Positions 33,359 to 41,424 of a DNA stretch of 43,476 nt are shown piece after piece. Position 1 is the first letter of the stretch. Each line of letters opens with the position of its first letter. Location of the stretch: assembly GCA_050949055.1 (NCBI GenBank), contig JBMNFA010000005.1, positions 1-43,476 on the forward strand. The letters are read 5' to 3'. A model generated the notes under the pieces. The model was given only the letters and a program-made list of their open reading frames with translations. It searched no databases and was not told where the DNA came from. Source of the stretch: JAEZJZ01 sp050949055. Its GTDB lineage: Bacteria; Bacillota; UBA994; UBA5500. Made by a program: the position numbers and the translations under genes.

Positions 33359-35110
33359 CTATTTCTTTATGTCAGCGTAAGTTAGTCCCCAACCGATGCT
33401 GGTATGCCGCTCGTCCAAAGGCAGGATGACCCGGTCGGATATCAAGCCAGTGCTGGTAGTCTGGTTGATCGGCACCACCAGTAGCTCCTCCAACATCACT
33501 TTTTCCATCTCTATGGCCAACTCTGCGGCCCGACGTTCGTCCTTGCGCACCTCATCCTGAATGGATTCTGCGTAGAGCTCGTCCAGGCGAGGGCAGTTGT
33601 AAGGGCCATTCTTGCGGGCATAGGTGCTGGTATAGACCTCGAAGATGCGGTTGGGAGCGAAGTCGCCCGCGCTGAGGGCCCATTGCGAAATGGTGACTGC
33701 GTAAGCCCGCGGATTAGTGGGGCTGGACTTCAGGTTATCCAGATTCTGCGGGCTGGGCAGTCCAGCCAGCTCGATCTCGAACCGATCCGCCCCAAAGATC
33801 TGCGGCAGGGACTCCTGCAAGAATTCGGCGGCGATCACGTGGTCATTGACGGTGGTGATGAAGTTCATCACAAATTTCAGTTTGGTCAAACCCTCTTCTT
33901 CCATCGCTTTGTCGAACAGTTCCTTGGCCAGCTCTGGATCGTACCCGTAGTTATCGGGCACATAGCCTGCCTGTTCTGCCAAATCCCTGAACAAGGTGCC
34001 GTCAGAGTAGGCCACACTGGTGTAAGGTACAATCCAAGGTGCCGGAATGGTGTTGCTCAGCTTGGCAATCGTCTCGCGATCGATGGCATAGTACATCGCC
34101 TTGCGGAAGTTGGGGTTGGCAAAGATCGGGTAGTCGGGATGGGTGTGGTTAATCTCCATCGTACGCACGTAACGGGAAGCTCCCGGCAGTATCCTGGGGT
34201 CTTCGGCGTATGTTTTGACCCCCTCGGCGTCCAGACCCACGTAGTCCAGCTCGCCGTTCTCGAACATCTGCACCCGGGTTCCGGCGTCCTCCACCACCCG
34301 ATAGACGATGGAATCCACGTTCACTCTCTCCGGAACCAGGTAATAGGGGTTGGCTTCGAAGACGCGCTCTGCACCCTTCACCCAATTGACCAGCTTGAAG
34401 CGGCCAGAGGACAGCAGCTTGTCTCCGGCAGTGCCGTATTGGGTGGCGGTGCGATCGGCATTCATCTCTGCTTCGTAGATGGGCTCATAGACCAAGCCCG
34501 AGCTGTTCATGGTCAGGTGGCGCATCACTTCCACGTCAGAATAGGAGCCAGCCAGCTCCAACTCGATGGTGTGGTCGTCCACCTTCTTGATGCCCACGTC
34601 TTCCCAGGCCACCTCGACCTTGGGATCGGACGACGCCTGCCCAAAGTAGGCCCGAGCGTTCTTGATCTCGATGAAGTTTCTGGAGAACGAGCTGGCCTGA
34701 GCGTTGACCAGCACCGGATCCAAGCACATCTTCCAACTGTAGATGAACGAATCGGCGGTGATCGGCTCGCCGTTCTCCCACTTGGCATCCTCGCGAATGG
34801 AGATCCGCCAGACGGTTCCGTCTCCGTTGACATCTTCCGGCTTGCCAGCGGCCAGCTCGGGCGCCAGTTCGGCACCCAGGCGGTCAGGCCGGGGCAGCCA
34901 GCAATACAGGTTTCCAGTGATCAGGCTGGTGATTTCGCTATCGGCATCCAGGCTGGCCACATGAATGTTGGCAGTGGCAGCCGGACGCACCGACGGCAAA
35001 TAGAGCACCTTGGGCTCGTCCGGTTCCTGAACAGTAGGTTTCGTGCAGCCCGCCAAAACACCGGCGGCCATAGCTAGCACCAGCAGCAACAACAATCCCT
35101 TTCTTAACAC
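33359..35110 (-). CDS. oppA: Oligopeptide-binding lipoprotein OppA (copy 2)
   Basis: A 583-residue SBP_bac_5 binding protein with lipobox LAGC and the anchored Cys22. Conserved stretches are FIYSWKMCLDP, RKAMYYAIDRETIAKLS and ELLVVPINQTT. The start is GTG at 35110 with AGGAGG 8 bases upstream; the frame is open to 35179, but that start has no ribosome site and would bury the signal peptide. The leader and lipobox region resemble copy 1 closely, while the binding domain has diverged, which suggests duplication followed by change of ligand. Confidence 0.94.
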   Translation of the reverse strand: MLRKGLLLLLVLAMAAGVLAGCTKPTVQEPDEPKVLYLPSVRPAATANIHVASLDADSEITSLITGNLYCWLPRPDRLGAELAPELAAGKPEDVNGDGTVWRISIREDAKWENGEPITADSFIYSWKMCLDPVLVNAQASSFSRNFIEIKNARAYFGQASSDPKVEVAWEDVGIKKVDDHTIELELAGSYSDVEVMRHLTMNSSGLVYEPIYEAEMNADRTATQYGTAGDKLLSSGRFKLVNWVKGAERVFEANPYYLVPERVNVDSIVYRVVEDAGTRVQMFENGELDYVGLDAEGVKTYAEDPRILPGASRYVRTMEINHTHPDYPIFANPNFRKAMYYAIDRETIAKLSNTIPAPWIVPYTSVAYSDGTLFRDLAEQAGYVPDNYGYDPELAKELFDKAMEEEGLTKLKFVMNFITTVNDHVIAAEFLQESLPQIFGADRFEIELAGLPSPQNLDNLKSSPTNPRAYAVTISQWALSAGDFAPNRIFEVYTSTYARKNGPYNCPRLDELYAESIQDEVRKDERRAAELAIEMEKVMLEELLVVPINQTTSTGLISDRVILPLDERHTSIGWGLTYADIKK

Positions 35111-35271
35111 TGATCCATCCTCCTGTCTCTTTCTTGTTCCAGCGCAGCTCTCCTCACTGAGTCCGGCATTAGGGGCCATGCCCTATCCGGCGTTGGCATG
35201 GATGTTATGCCTGACTGCTACCACTAATTCGCCCCTACCAGTCACCCCTTTCCCTGCTGCTAGACAAGCGA

Positions 35272-35640
35272 TCACAGCGAAACAGCAGACGCGAGCAGCG
35301 AGGCAAGCAGACAGAGGCCGCCTGCAATCAGCAACAACCTCACGTCATACTTCTCCCGCTCTCTTTGCACGTATTGGGCAAAAGTCTGCTGGTTTTCCGC
35401 CTCCTCGGGCGGTTTGTTGGCGATCAAAGCCAGCACCCGTCGACCACTGAAGACGACGATGTCAAACAGGCCGCTATTGCTGACGAGCCCAAAGGTCCCC
35501 GCCACCAACAACCCCATGCTGAGGAAATACAGCAAATCCGACACCAAGTAGACACGAGACGAGTGGCTGATATGCCAACCCGCCAAGGCAAGGGATGCAC
35601 CCAAGATGTAGCCGAGAGTCCTTTTCTGCTTGCTGCTCAT
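35272..35640 (-). CDS. DUF3899-like small membrane protein (copy 2)
   Basis: A 122-residue membrane protein with an additional N-terminal helix compared with copy 1. The conserved part reads VSNSGLFDIVVFSGRRVLAL, followed by a charged loop (FAQYVQREREKYDVRLLL) and a final helix; quoted blocks in copy 1 are NSGLFDIVSFS and FAQYL plus YDVRLL. It heads opp operon 2 as copy 1 heads operon 1. The ribosome site before the ATG is weak (AAGG). Its gap to oppA is 161 bases, without a gene. Confidence 0.68.
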   Translation of the reverse strand: MSSKQKRTLGYILGASLALAGWHISHSSRVYLVSDLLYFLSMGLLVAGTFGLVSNSGLFDIVVFSGRRVLALIANKPPEEAENQQTFAQYVQREREKYDVRLLLIAGGLCLLASLLASAVSL

Positions 35641-35729
35641 CCTTGCACCAACCTTTTTCGCAACTTAAGAACTGAGCGGCTCCCTGTTCAATTCGTCATC
35701 GATGCAAAACATTCCTGTTTTCCCGGGCC

Positions 35730-35756
35730 GATATTTTATAATTATCCGAAAATATC
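35730..35756 (-). promoter_or_regulatory. A/T-rich inverted repeat over a possible -10 box of opp operon 2
   Basis: GATATTTT (35730-35737) and AAAATATC (35749-35756) form a perfect 8-bp inverted repeat with an 11-base spacer. The minus strand contains TATAAAAT (35740 down to 35733) inside it, a likely -10 element. The 19-bp motif of operon 1 is absent here, so operon 2 may be controlled differently. Confidence 0.4.
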
Positions 35757-35871
35757 ACGTTATCTGCATAAGCGGAAAACACTAAAGCGAAAGAGTCATG
35801 GATTAAAGCAATGCTGAGAGGGCTTGGTCAGGCTGTACGCGCTTCGGCGCTGTCTGCCAACAGAACTGAAC

Positions 35872-35990
35872 TTTGAGCTCGACTCGGCCGGGTGTCATCC
35901 TGACGCTTCGCGAACTCAGCGCAGGCTCATTGGAATCTAGATTCCTCGCGGAATCTATGCTGAGCTTGCCGAAGCGCTCAAGAATGACAA
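35872..35990. repeat. Dispersed repeat element, inverted copy
   Basis: On the minus strand it reads GAGCGCTTCGGCAAGCTCAG, then CATAGATTCCGCGAGGAATC, and ends with a CGAAGCGTCAGGATGACA stretch, the same order as at 4280-4400 on the plus strand. It lies between opp operon 2 and the M20 gene. The rest of the 463-base gap (35641-36103) holds the inverted repeat described separately and a terminator; no gene is seen. Confidence 0.6.
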
Positions 35991-36030
35991 GAAAAACCGT
36001 CCCCGGTGATTCGAAACACCGGGAACGGTT
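35985..36030 (-). terminator. Terminator of the M20 amidohydrolase
   Basis: AACCGTCCCCGGTG (35995-36008) pairs with CACCGGGAACGGTT (36017-36030), 13 of 14 bases, around an 8-base loop. On the minus strand TTTTTCTT follows. The stem is built on the recurrent AACCGTCCCC motif, so a repeat seems to serve as a terminator here. Confidence 0.8.
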
Positions 36031-36103
36031 ACTTTTGTTCCGTCTGGACCCTCCTGCTGGGCGCCAAGCAGTGGGTCTCATCTGGTATTTAAGCGATCCG
36101 GGG

Positions 36104-37294
36104 TTACTTCCGCTCCAAAATGGCCAGCGCGCCATGCACCAAAGCGCTGACGCCCACGGCGAAGCTCTCCTCGTCGGGGTTAAAGCCGCCGTTGTGCGGA
36201 GCCACATAGCTGTCTGCATCAGCTGGAGTGCAGCCCAGGCGCAGGAAAGTCGACGGCACCCGTGCTGACAGGAAAGCGAAGTCCTCTCCGCCCATGCGGG
36301 GCAGCGGAACATCGATCAGCTGGTCTGCGCCTAGCACCTCAATCAGTCGCTGGCGCACAATCTCGGTAATCTTGGTGTCCGACACCACCGGCGGATAGCC
36401 ATCCCCGAACTCCAGCACATAGCTGGCACCGGTGGATGCACAGATGCCCGCCAGGGTCTGATCCAAGAGCTCCGGCACTCGGGCGGTAACCTCTGGACTA
36501 TGGGTACGGCAGGTGCCTTCCAGCACCACTTCCTCGGGCACCACGTTATAGCGGTCGCCGCCGCGGATGGTGCCGATAGTCAACACCAAGGGGTCGGTCG
36601 CCCTCACCCTGCGGCTGATAATTGTCTGGATGCCCATGATCACCTGCGCTGTGGTTACCAGCGCATCCACGCCCGCCTCCGGCGCAGCCGCATGCGAAGC
36701 CCTGCCACGGATAGTGATCTTGAAGCGATTGGAGGCAGCATTCATCGTGCCAGGGCGCATGCCCACCTGCCCCGTCTGGTACTCTGGCGAAAGGTGCAGG
36801 CCCAAGGCAGCGTCGATGGTGGGGTTCTCCAAAATGCCCTCTTCGATCATGTAGCGCATGCCGCCGGTGGGGTTGCACTCCTCTGCCGGCTGGAACAGCA
36901 GCTTAACGCTGCCGGCGATTTCCTCCCGCAGATTCCACAACACTTCCGCAGCACCCAGCAACATCGAAGTGTGCGTATCATGGCCGCAGGCGTGGGAAAC
37001 TCCGGGGACGGTGGACTGCCAAGGCAGGCCGGTGGTCTCCTGGATGGGGAGAGCATCCATGTCTGCCCGCAAAGCGACGCAGGGGCCCGGCTTCCCTCCG
37101 GTGATTAGGCCCACCACGCCTGTATTAGCCACGGGAGCCCGAAACGGAATGCCGATTCTGGTCAGCTCCTGTTGAATCAATGCCGAGGTCTTTACCTCCT
37201 GCATACCTAACTCTGGATTGGCATGAATCTGATGCCGAATTGCCTTGACGTGGGGCGCAACTGACTGCACCAGCTCGGCGATGCGACTGTGCAC
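36104..37294 (-). CDS. M20D amidohydrolase (hippurate hydrolase / IAA-amino-acid hydrolase type)
   Basis: A 396-residue zinc amidohydrolase that cleaves N-acyl amino acids or related amides. Family motifs are ALRADMDALPIQE, SHACGHDTHTSMLLG (with the metal-binding Cys and His), EECNPTGG (catalytic Glu), GRASHAAAPEAGVDA and PRMGGEDFAF. There is no signal peptide. GTG at 37294 is preferred because AAGGAG lies 8 bases upstream; an in-frame GTG at 37303 sits on that site. It precedes opp operon 2 on the same strand but is separated by a terminator, so it is a neighbour rather than an operon member. Confidence 0.92.
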   Translation of the reverse strand: MHSRIAELVQSVAPHVKAIRHQIHANPELGMQEVKTSALIQQELTRIGIPFRAPVANTGVVGLITGGKPGPCVALRADMDALPIQETTGLPWQSTVPGVSHACGHDTHTSMLLGAAEVLWNLREEIAGSVKLLFQPAEECNPTGGMRYMIEEGILENPTIDAALGLHLSPEYQTGQVGMRPGTMNAASNRFKITIRGRASHAAAPEAGVDALVTTAQVIMGIQTIISRRVRATDPLVLTIGTIRGGDRYNVVPEEVVLEGTCRTHSPEVTARVPELLDQTLAGICASTGASYVLEFGDGYPPVVSDTKITEIVRQRLIEVLGADQLIDVPLPRMGGEDFAFLSARVPSTFLRLGCTPADADSYVAPHNGGFNPDEESFAVGVSALVHGALAILERK

Positions 37295-37303
37295 ACGAAT
37301 CAC

Positions 37304-37651
37304 TCCTTAGCCACAGATTGTGAAATGATGTGTACTACTTCTGCACCAGAGGGTGAATCCCTTTACAGCGGCACAGTGAGGTGCCCCCTGTCGAGTTGAC
37401 AAACGAAATAATGAAAGCGTTTGCTCCTTAGGAATGACCCTGAGGAGCCTTCTTTCTTGGGATGTCTTAAGCAATACAGCCAATGGTTGCTGGCCACGGC
37501 TCTCCCTGTCGGAGCCCTGAGCAGTACCACAGGGTGAGTCCCTTGACCCCTGTGCTACAATTTTGTGCGCAGAGGGGCGATGAGGTATCTGCTGTGCTCT
37601 CCCTGCCATCGCCCCTCGCACCCTCGTTAAGCACAGGGAGTCAAGGGCGAT
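37304..37651. other. Non-coding region with IS end and hairpins
   Basis: It contains the left inverted repeat of the IS element (37377-37416). Inside the element is a hairpin with GAGGGGCGATG (37572-37582) and CATCGCCCCTC (37607-37617), a perfect 11-bp stem, and a smaller one with CACAGGG / CCCTGTG (about 37531-37555). No gene is seen. Confidence 0.5.
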
Positions 37652-38557
37652 TTATGCACACATTCTGTACTCCATCGGGGTCAGACCAGAAAACTTCCTT
37701 TGCGGTCGTTCTTCGTTGTAGAAGCGTATATAGTCACTTACGTCGGCTACCAGATCTTCGTAGCTCTCGTAATACTTTCTTAGGTTGTAGCGCTCTGCTT
37801 TGAGCTTGCCCCAAAAGCCTTCCATGGGGCCATTGTCAATGCAGCGGCTTACTCTTGACATGCTTTGGATCATGCCCTGATTCGTGATAATCTTGGCAAA
37901 ACCATAGGAAGTATATTGGAAGCCTCTATCGCTGTGAATGAGGGGCTGTGCTTCTGGATTGGCCTTCAAGGCTGCCTGCAATGTGCTAAAGACAAGCTTG
38001 TTGTTATTCCTCTTACCAATGACATAGGCAACAATACTGTTGTCGTAAAGGTCGAGAATGGCGCTCAGGTATGCTTTCTGACCGTCGCCATACTTGAACT
38101 CGGTTACATCTGTAAGCCATTTCTGGTTCTTCCTCAAAGCTGTGAACTTTCTGTTCAGCAGGTTCTCAGCAACATGTCCAGGCGAAGACTTTTTGTATTG
38201 TCTGCGTTTCTTTCGAGTGACCGATTTCAGACCCATCAGTCGCATCAACCGATAGATTCGTTTAAGGTTGTACGTTGCCTGTAGCCTCCGGTTCACGACC
38301 AGTTGCATCATCCTGTAGCCGTAGATACCCTTGACCTCCAAGTAGATACCAGCTATTGTGTCAGCGATTAACTCGTTTGTCCGCTCTCGCTCACTTGGTT
38401 CCTTCTTCAAATAATTGTAGTGCGCCTGGCGGCTGATGTTGGCAACCCTGCATAACTCAGAGATAGAGTGGCCTTTGCTGTGCAGTTCGTGGATTGCCTG
38501 ATGGAGTTTAAATCGTGGAACTCGGCCTAGCGATACCTCTTCTCGAGTTCCTCCAAT
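37652..38557 (-). CDS. IS3-family transposase OrfB (DDE integrase domain)
   Basis: The catalytic part of the transposase, read in the -1 frame relative to OrfA. An HTH_21-type segment (IYGYRMMQLVVNRRL) precedes the rve integrase core. The DDE residues are visible in WLTDVTEF (D), IHSDRGFQYTS (D) and NGPMEGFWGKLKAE (E), followed by the standard R-K signature YIRFYNEERPQRKFSGLTP. No ATG, GTG or TTG exists in the frame between the slippage site at 38557 and a TTG at 38410, so expression by frameshift from orfA is likely. All key residues are intact, so the element may be active. Confidence 0.9.
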   Translation of the reverse strand: MGGTREEVSLGRVPRFKLHQAIHELHSKGHSISELCRVANISRQAHYNYLKKEPSERERTNELIADTIAGIYLEVKGIYGYRMMQLVVNRRLQATYNLKRIYRLMRLMGLKSVTRKKRRQYKKSSPGHVAENLLNRKFTALRKNQKWLTDVTEFKYGDGQKAYLSAILDLYDNSIVAYVIGKRNNNKLVFSTLQAALKANPEAQPLIHSDRGFQYTSYGFAKIITNQGMIQSMSRVSRCIDNGPMEGFWGKLKAERYNLRKYYESYEDLVADVSDYIRFYNEERPQRKFSGLTPMEYRMCA

Positions 38558-39204
38558 TTTTTTAGGAATGCGTTCTCCACGCTCAGTCTGCGAACTTCCT
38601 TCTGCAGATTACGAAGCTCAATCTTCAGCCGATCGGCCTCTGTCAACTCAGTTTCTTCTTTGGCTTTGCCTCGGCGGTCAACAAGTGCCTTCTCTCCGCC
38701 TTTGTTATACTTACTAACCCAAGAGTGAACCTGCTGGTAGCTGACCTTATAGAGCTCCGCTGCCTCCCGGTAGTTACAGTCATTGGCTATACAATGTTGG
38801 ACAATCTCTATACGCTCATCGTAGGTGGTTCTCCGCCCTTTGTTCATGTCTCTGGATTCCCCTCCTGGAGAAGACTTGAGTTCTTCTCCTTGAGTATACT
38901 TGAAAATCCAGCGCCGAAGTTGCGTTTCCTCCCTTATGCCGTACCTAAGGCAGATGTCCATTTGAGAGCCTTCTCCCGTCAGGTAGGCTTGTACAGCTTG
39001 CATCTTAAGCTCAGCAGGATAATGATTACTACTCAATTGCCCGACCAGGGAGTCTATACCATATTCCTGTAACCTAATACGCCATCGACGTATTGTACTC
39101 TTGCCTACGTTGAACCTGGAAACTGCCTCTTTGACTGGATGCCCTTCATCAATCCATGCAAGTATTCGTAGCTTCTCTCCCAAAGTGAACTTGCGTCCGG
39201 ACAA
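38527..39204 (-). CDS. IS3-family transposase OrfA (helix-turn-helix protein)
   Basis: A 225-residue DNA-binding protein with two helix-turn-helix units: about 6-60 (PVKEAVSRFNVGKSTIRRW) and about 128-180 (NYREAAELYKVSYQQVHSW), followed by a coiled-coil-like leucine-zipper region near the C-terminus (LKIELRNLQKEVRRLSVENAFLKK; quoted blocks LKIELRNLQKEVRR). The start is TTG at 39204 after a G-rich site. Near its end is a run of seven A (minus strand, 38563-38557), A AAA AAA, a classical -1 slippery heptamer giving the OrfAB fusion. Confidence 0.88.
   Translation of the reverse strand: MSGRKFTLGEKLRILAWIDEGHPVKEAVSRFNVGKSTIRRWRIRLQEYGIDSLVGQLSSNHYPAELKMQAVQAYLTGEGSQMDICLRYGIREETQLRRWIFKYTQGEELKSSPGGESRDMNKGRRTTYDERIEIVQHCIANDCNYREAAELYKVSYQQVHSWVSKYNKGGEKALVDRRGKAKEETELTEADRLKIELRNLQKEVRRLSVENAFLKKLEELEKRYR
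38557..38563 (-). promoter_or_regulatory. Programmed -1 frameshift site of the IS element
   Basis: Seven consecutive A on the minus strand in the register A AAA AAA of orfA. A -1 shift here continues directly into the orfB frame (next codon ATT) and gives an uninterrupted fusion reading through to the integrase domain. Confidence 0.75.
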
Positions 39205-39275
39205 AAGAATGCCCCCCCCTCAGCGACTGATGAATTTTCGTTATTTCATCTGTCAACTTTGGGGGGAGCACATCA

Positions 39276-39439
39276 CTTTAAGAACCGTCCCGGCGATTCA
39301 TGAATCTGGTTGGAACTAGTCAGCTATCAGCAGGAATCCTCTTTGCTTAGGTGGAAGAAGTTCTGAAACGGAGGCCTGCCTCGATTAAAAAGGTAAGAGA
39401 ACCTGCAGTTGATACTCAGTTGGCCGCTGCCCTTTTGTT
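39276..39439. other. Short gap with the AACCGTCCC motif
   Basis: Right beside the IS end is AAGAACCGTCCCGGCGATTC (39280-39299), related to the stem of the terminator at 35995-36030. No gene is visible and no clear terminator for the downstream amidohydrolase was found. Confidence 0.4.
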
Positions 39440-40843
39440 TCACCTTCCGGCGTAGAGGATGGTTTGGGGGACGTCCACCAGGCGATAGGGCAGGCCGGCT
39501 TTCTCGATGGCCTTGGCACCTTGCTCGGTGGTGATGATGGTGGTGCCGCTGCCCACCAGGGCACCGCGCCAAAGCACCAGCTTTCCGCCCACGATGCTGT
39601 AGATGGGGTTTCCGCTGACAGGGTCGATGCCGGTGATATCTGCATCTGAACCTTCCCCCAGGTGTCCTTTGGAGAAACAACCTAACATGCGGGCCGGCAT
39701 TAGCGATGTCTTATGCACCATTTCTTCTGGTGTCAGGGCCTCCAGCTTTACTAGGGCCATGGCGCCGGTAACAGTTACGTTGCGGGGATGGGCTCCCCCG
39801 TCGCTGGCAAAGGCATCAACCACAAAGTTCCCCTCACTGTCCTTCATGGTGGCCGCCAAGAAGCGGCTCTCCGGGGTGTTTACCGGGAAGTTGACGGAGG
39901 TGAGGGTGTTGCGGGCCCGCCAGTGCTTCACCGCCTCGGGCCCCGTCATATTGATGTTTTCGCCCCCAACACCCACGTTCACCCGGGCATAGCCTGCCAA
40001 AATGGCTGCCTCCAGCCCCGCCTCGGTGGGTTCGTATCCGGCCAGGATCAGGCATTGCTGCGTGGCCTTACTTTCCGGAACTCCGTCGATACAGAACCCA
40101 CTGGTGCCGTTGATGGTAGCCAGGTAGGATTCGCTGACGATATTGCGGTTGGCCATCAGCAGCCCCAACGCCTCGGTGATCTCGTCCAGCGAACGCTGCT
40201 TCTGCCCCCGGCAATAGGAGTTGATATGGGGGATGTGCAGCTTCAGCCCTTTGGCCAGCTGCACCGTCTCACGGAAGCCTTCGATGTTGCTGCCGGTGAG
40301 CGTGCTGCCCGAGTGATACATGATGTACACCTGCGCCTCGTTGGCTACCTCAATCACCCTCCGCGAAGCCTCGGGGGTCAGCGGATAATGGCCACCCAGC
40401 AGCTTCAGCCCCAAGGCACCCTCTTCCATAGACCGATCCCGCAAATCCCGCAGTTCCTTCATAGATGGGTCCTGAGTGGAAACCGTCAAGCCCTCCCGCA
40501 CCTGCTGCAGGCAGGCCATGTTCAGCCCCGCACCCTCTGTCTTGCAGTACTGCATGAACTCGTCCCAGGGGCCTCCCGTGTCCAGGGCGGTGCATACGCC
40601 AGCCTTGGCCAGCATGCGGTGGGCGTTTTGCCCTCGGTGGCGCGTTGAACTGTGGACGTGAAGATCGATGACGCCCGGAACCGCCCAGGAACCGCTGACA
40701 TCAAGCACCCTTTTTGCCCTCTCTGGGCTAATCTCCGCCTCCACGGCAGCCACAACTCCGTCAGCGATGGCCACATCGAACAGGCCGTTCTTGTTATTGG
40801 CGGGATCAATCACCCGGCAACCTTTGAGCAGCAAATCAAACAT
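39440..40843 (-). CDS. Amidohydrolase family protein, D-glutamate deacylase / dihydroorotase-like
   Basis: A 467-residue member of the metal-dependent amidohydrolase superfamily. A full binuclear metal set can be read: DLHVHSS (HxH), GLKLLGGHYP (candidate carboxylated Lys), MYHSGST and HIPHINSY (His) and FASDGGAHP (Asp). It lacks the bridging Cys of D-aminoacylase. The pattern ALGLKLLGGHYPLTPEA fits proteins annotated as N-acyl-D-glutamate deacylase-type enzymes, but dihydroorotase/hydantoinase relatives are possible. GGAGG lies 7 bases before the ATG at 40843. It would complement the peptide and acyl-D-amino-acid enzymes further left. Confidence 0.85.
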   Translation of the reverse strand: MFDLLLKGCRVIDPANNKNGLFDVAIADGVVAAVEAEISPERAKRVLDVSGSWAVPGVIDLHVHSSTRHRGQNAHRMLAKAGVCTALDTGGPWDEFMQYCKTEGAGLNMACLQQVREGLTVSTQDPSMKELRDLRDRSMEEGALGLKLLGGHYPLTPEASRRVIEVANEAQVYIMYHSGSTLTGSNIEGFRETVQLAKGLKLHIPHINSYCRGQKQRSLDEITEALGLLMANRNIVSESYLATINGTSGFCIDGVPESKATQQCLILAGYEPTEAGLEAAILAGYARVNVGVGGENINMTGPEAVKHWRARNTLTSVNFPVNTPESRFLAATMKDSEGNFVVDAFASDGGAHPRNVTVTGAMALVKLEALTPEEMVHKTSLMPARMLGCFSKGHLGEGSDADITGIDPVSGNPIYSIVGGKLVLWRGALVGSGTTIITTEQGAKAIEKAGLPYRLVDVPQTILYAGR

Positions 40844-41394
40844 TTGACTACCTCCCTTCACCTATTGCTGCAGTTATTATTTACTGGTAGCTAATAATCC
40901 TGCTTTATGCCTGGGATTGTCTCTCGTGCCCATACGTTTGAGCTTTGACGAGTCTGAAATGCCACCGATGCCGCCATACCGGACATGCTGTTCCTATCCG
41001 CCCTCGGCGAAGCCTTGAATCGTTTGAGCGGTGAGTACAGGCGCTCGTATCTCTGACTTTGGGGTGATTAGAACAAGATTGGCAAATCGCTTGTCCGCCT
41101 CTGCGCGGCTGAATGACAAGAAGATCAATCGTGGTCCAGTAGCCGAACATACTTGCCGAATCTGTACATCCGATTTCTCTGAGCGCTTGGGTCGGTGGGC
41201 GCCATGATGCCCAGACCGGCGAAATAGCCATGAGGCAGTTGAGGCGCTTGGTCACTTTCTCGTTGAGACAAAAATAGGCGCTGATAGAGGGCGAACCAAG
41301 GGAATATCTTGACGCCGGTGACATTTGACGCTAGTATAGTATCAAATACTCCTTAGTGTTCTCTTGGGACGCTAAGAAAATATTTTCGGTTTTT
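40844..41394. other. Intergenic region of about 550 bases without a supported gene
   Basis: An open frame at 40905-41324 (-) lacks a ribosome site and has an odd composition rich in Arg, Ser, His and Trp, so I do not call it. The stretch 41030-41130 faintly resembles the dispersed repeat (TTTGAGC, GAATGACAAG). A short palindrome GAAAATATTTTC lies at 41376-41387. Confidence 0.45.
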
Positions 41395-41421
41395 GAAAGC
41401 CACCCCACGGGGGTGGCTTTC
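41395..41421 (-). terminator. Perfect hairpin after the NYN gene
   Basis: GAAAGCCACCCC (41395-41406) pairs perfectly with GGGGTGGCTTTC (41410-41421) around a 3-base loop, 3 bases past the NYN stop. On the minus strand it is followed by AAAAACC, not T residues, so termination would be atypical. Confidence 0.6.
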
Positions 41422-41424
41422 GCA

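Larger units (their letters stand above)
37377..39275 (-). mobile_element. IS3-family insertion sequence (IS150-group-like)
   Basis: The element has two overlapping genes on the minus strand (orfA 38527-39204, orfB 37652-38557). Its ends are imperfect inverted repeats: plus-strand TGAGGTGCCCCC (from 37377) and minus-strand TGATGTGCTCCC (from 39275), both continuing into AGTTGACA and GAAATAA; about 30 of 40 bases agree. Total length 1899 bases, longer than the usual 1.2-1.6 kb because about 275 non-coding bases lie between orfB and the left end. No target-site duplication is visible (flanks CAG and CTT). It lies between the M20 gene and an amidohydrolase gene. Confidence 0.75.

Noticed and set aside
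33683..35077. Long open frame (464 codons) on the plus strand opposite oppA copy 2
   Set aside because: It is antisense to a clear SBP_bac_5 protein, has no ribosome site and a His/Gln/Val-rich composition typical of the complement of a GC-rich gene.
37361..39280. CTTTA on both sides of the IS as a target duplication
   Set aside because: The left CTTTA (37361-37365) is 11 bases away from the inverted repeat, so it does not flank the element directly.
40905..41324. Minus-strand open frame of 139 codons in the gap before the NYN gene
   Set aside because: No ribosome site, no domain and an abnormal composition; it covers a region that looks like degraded repeat.
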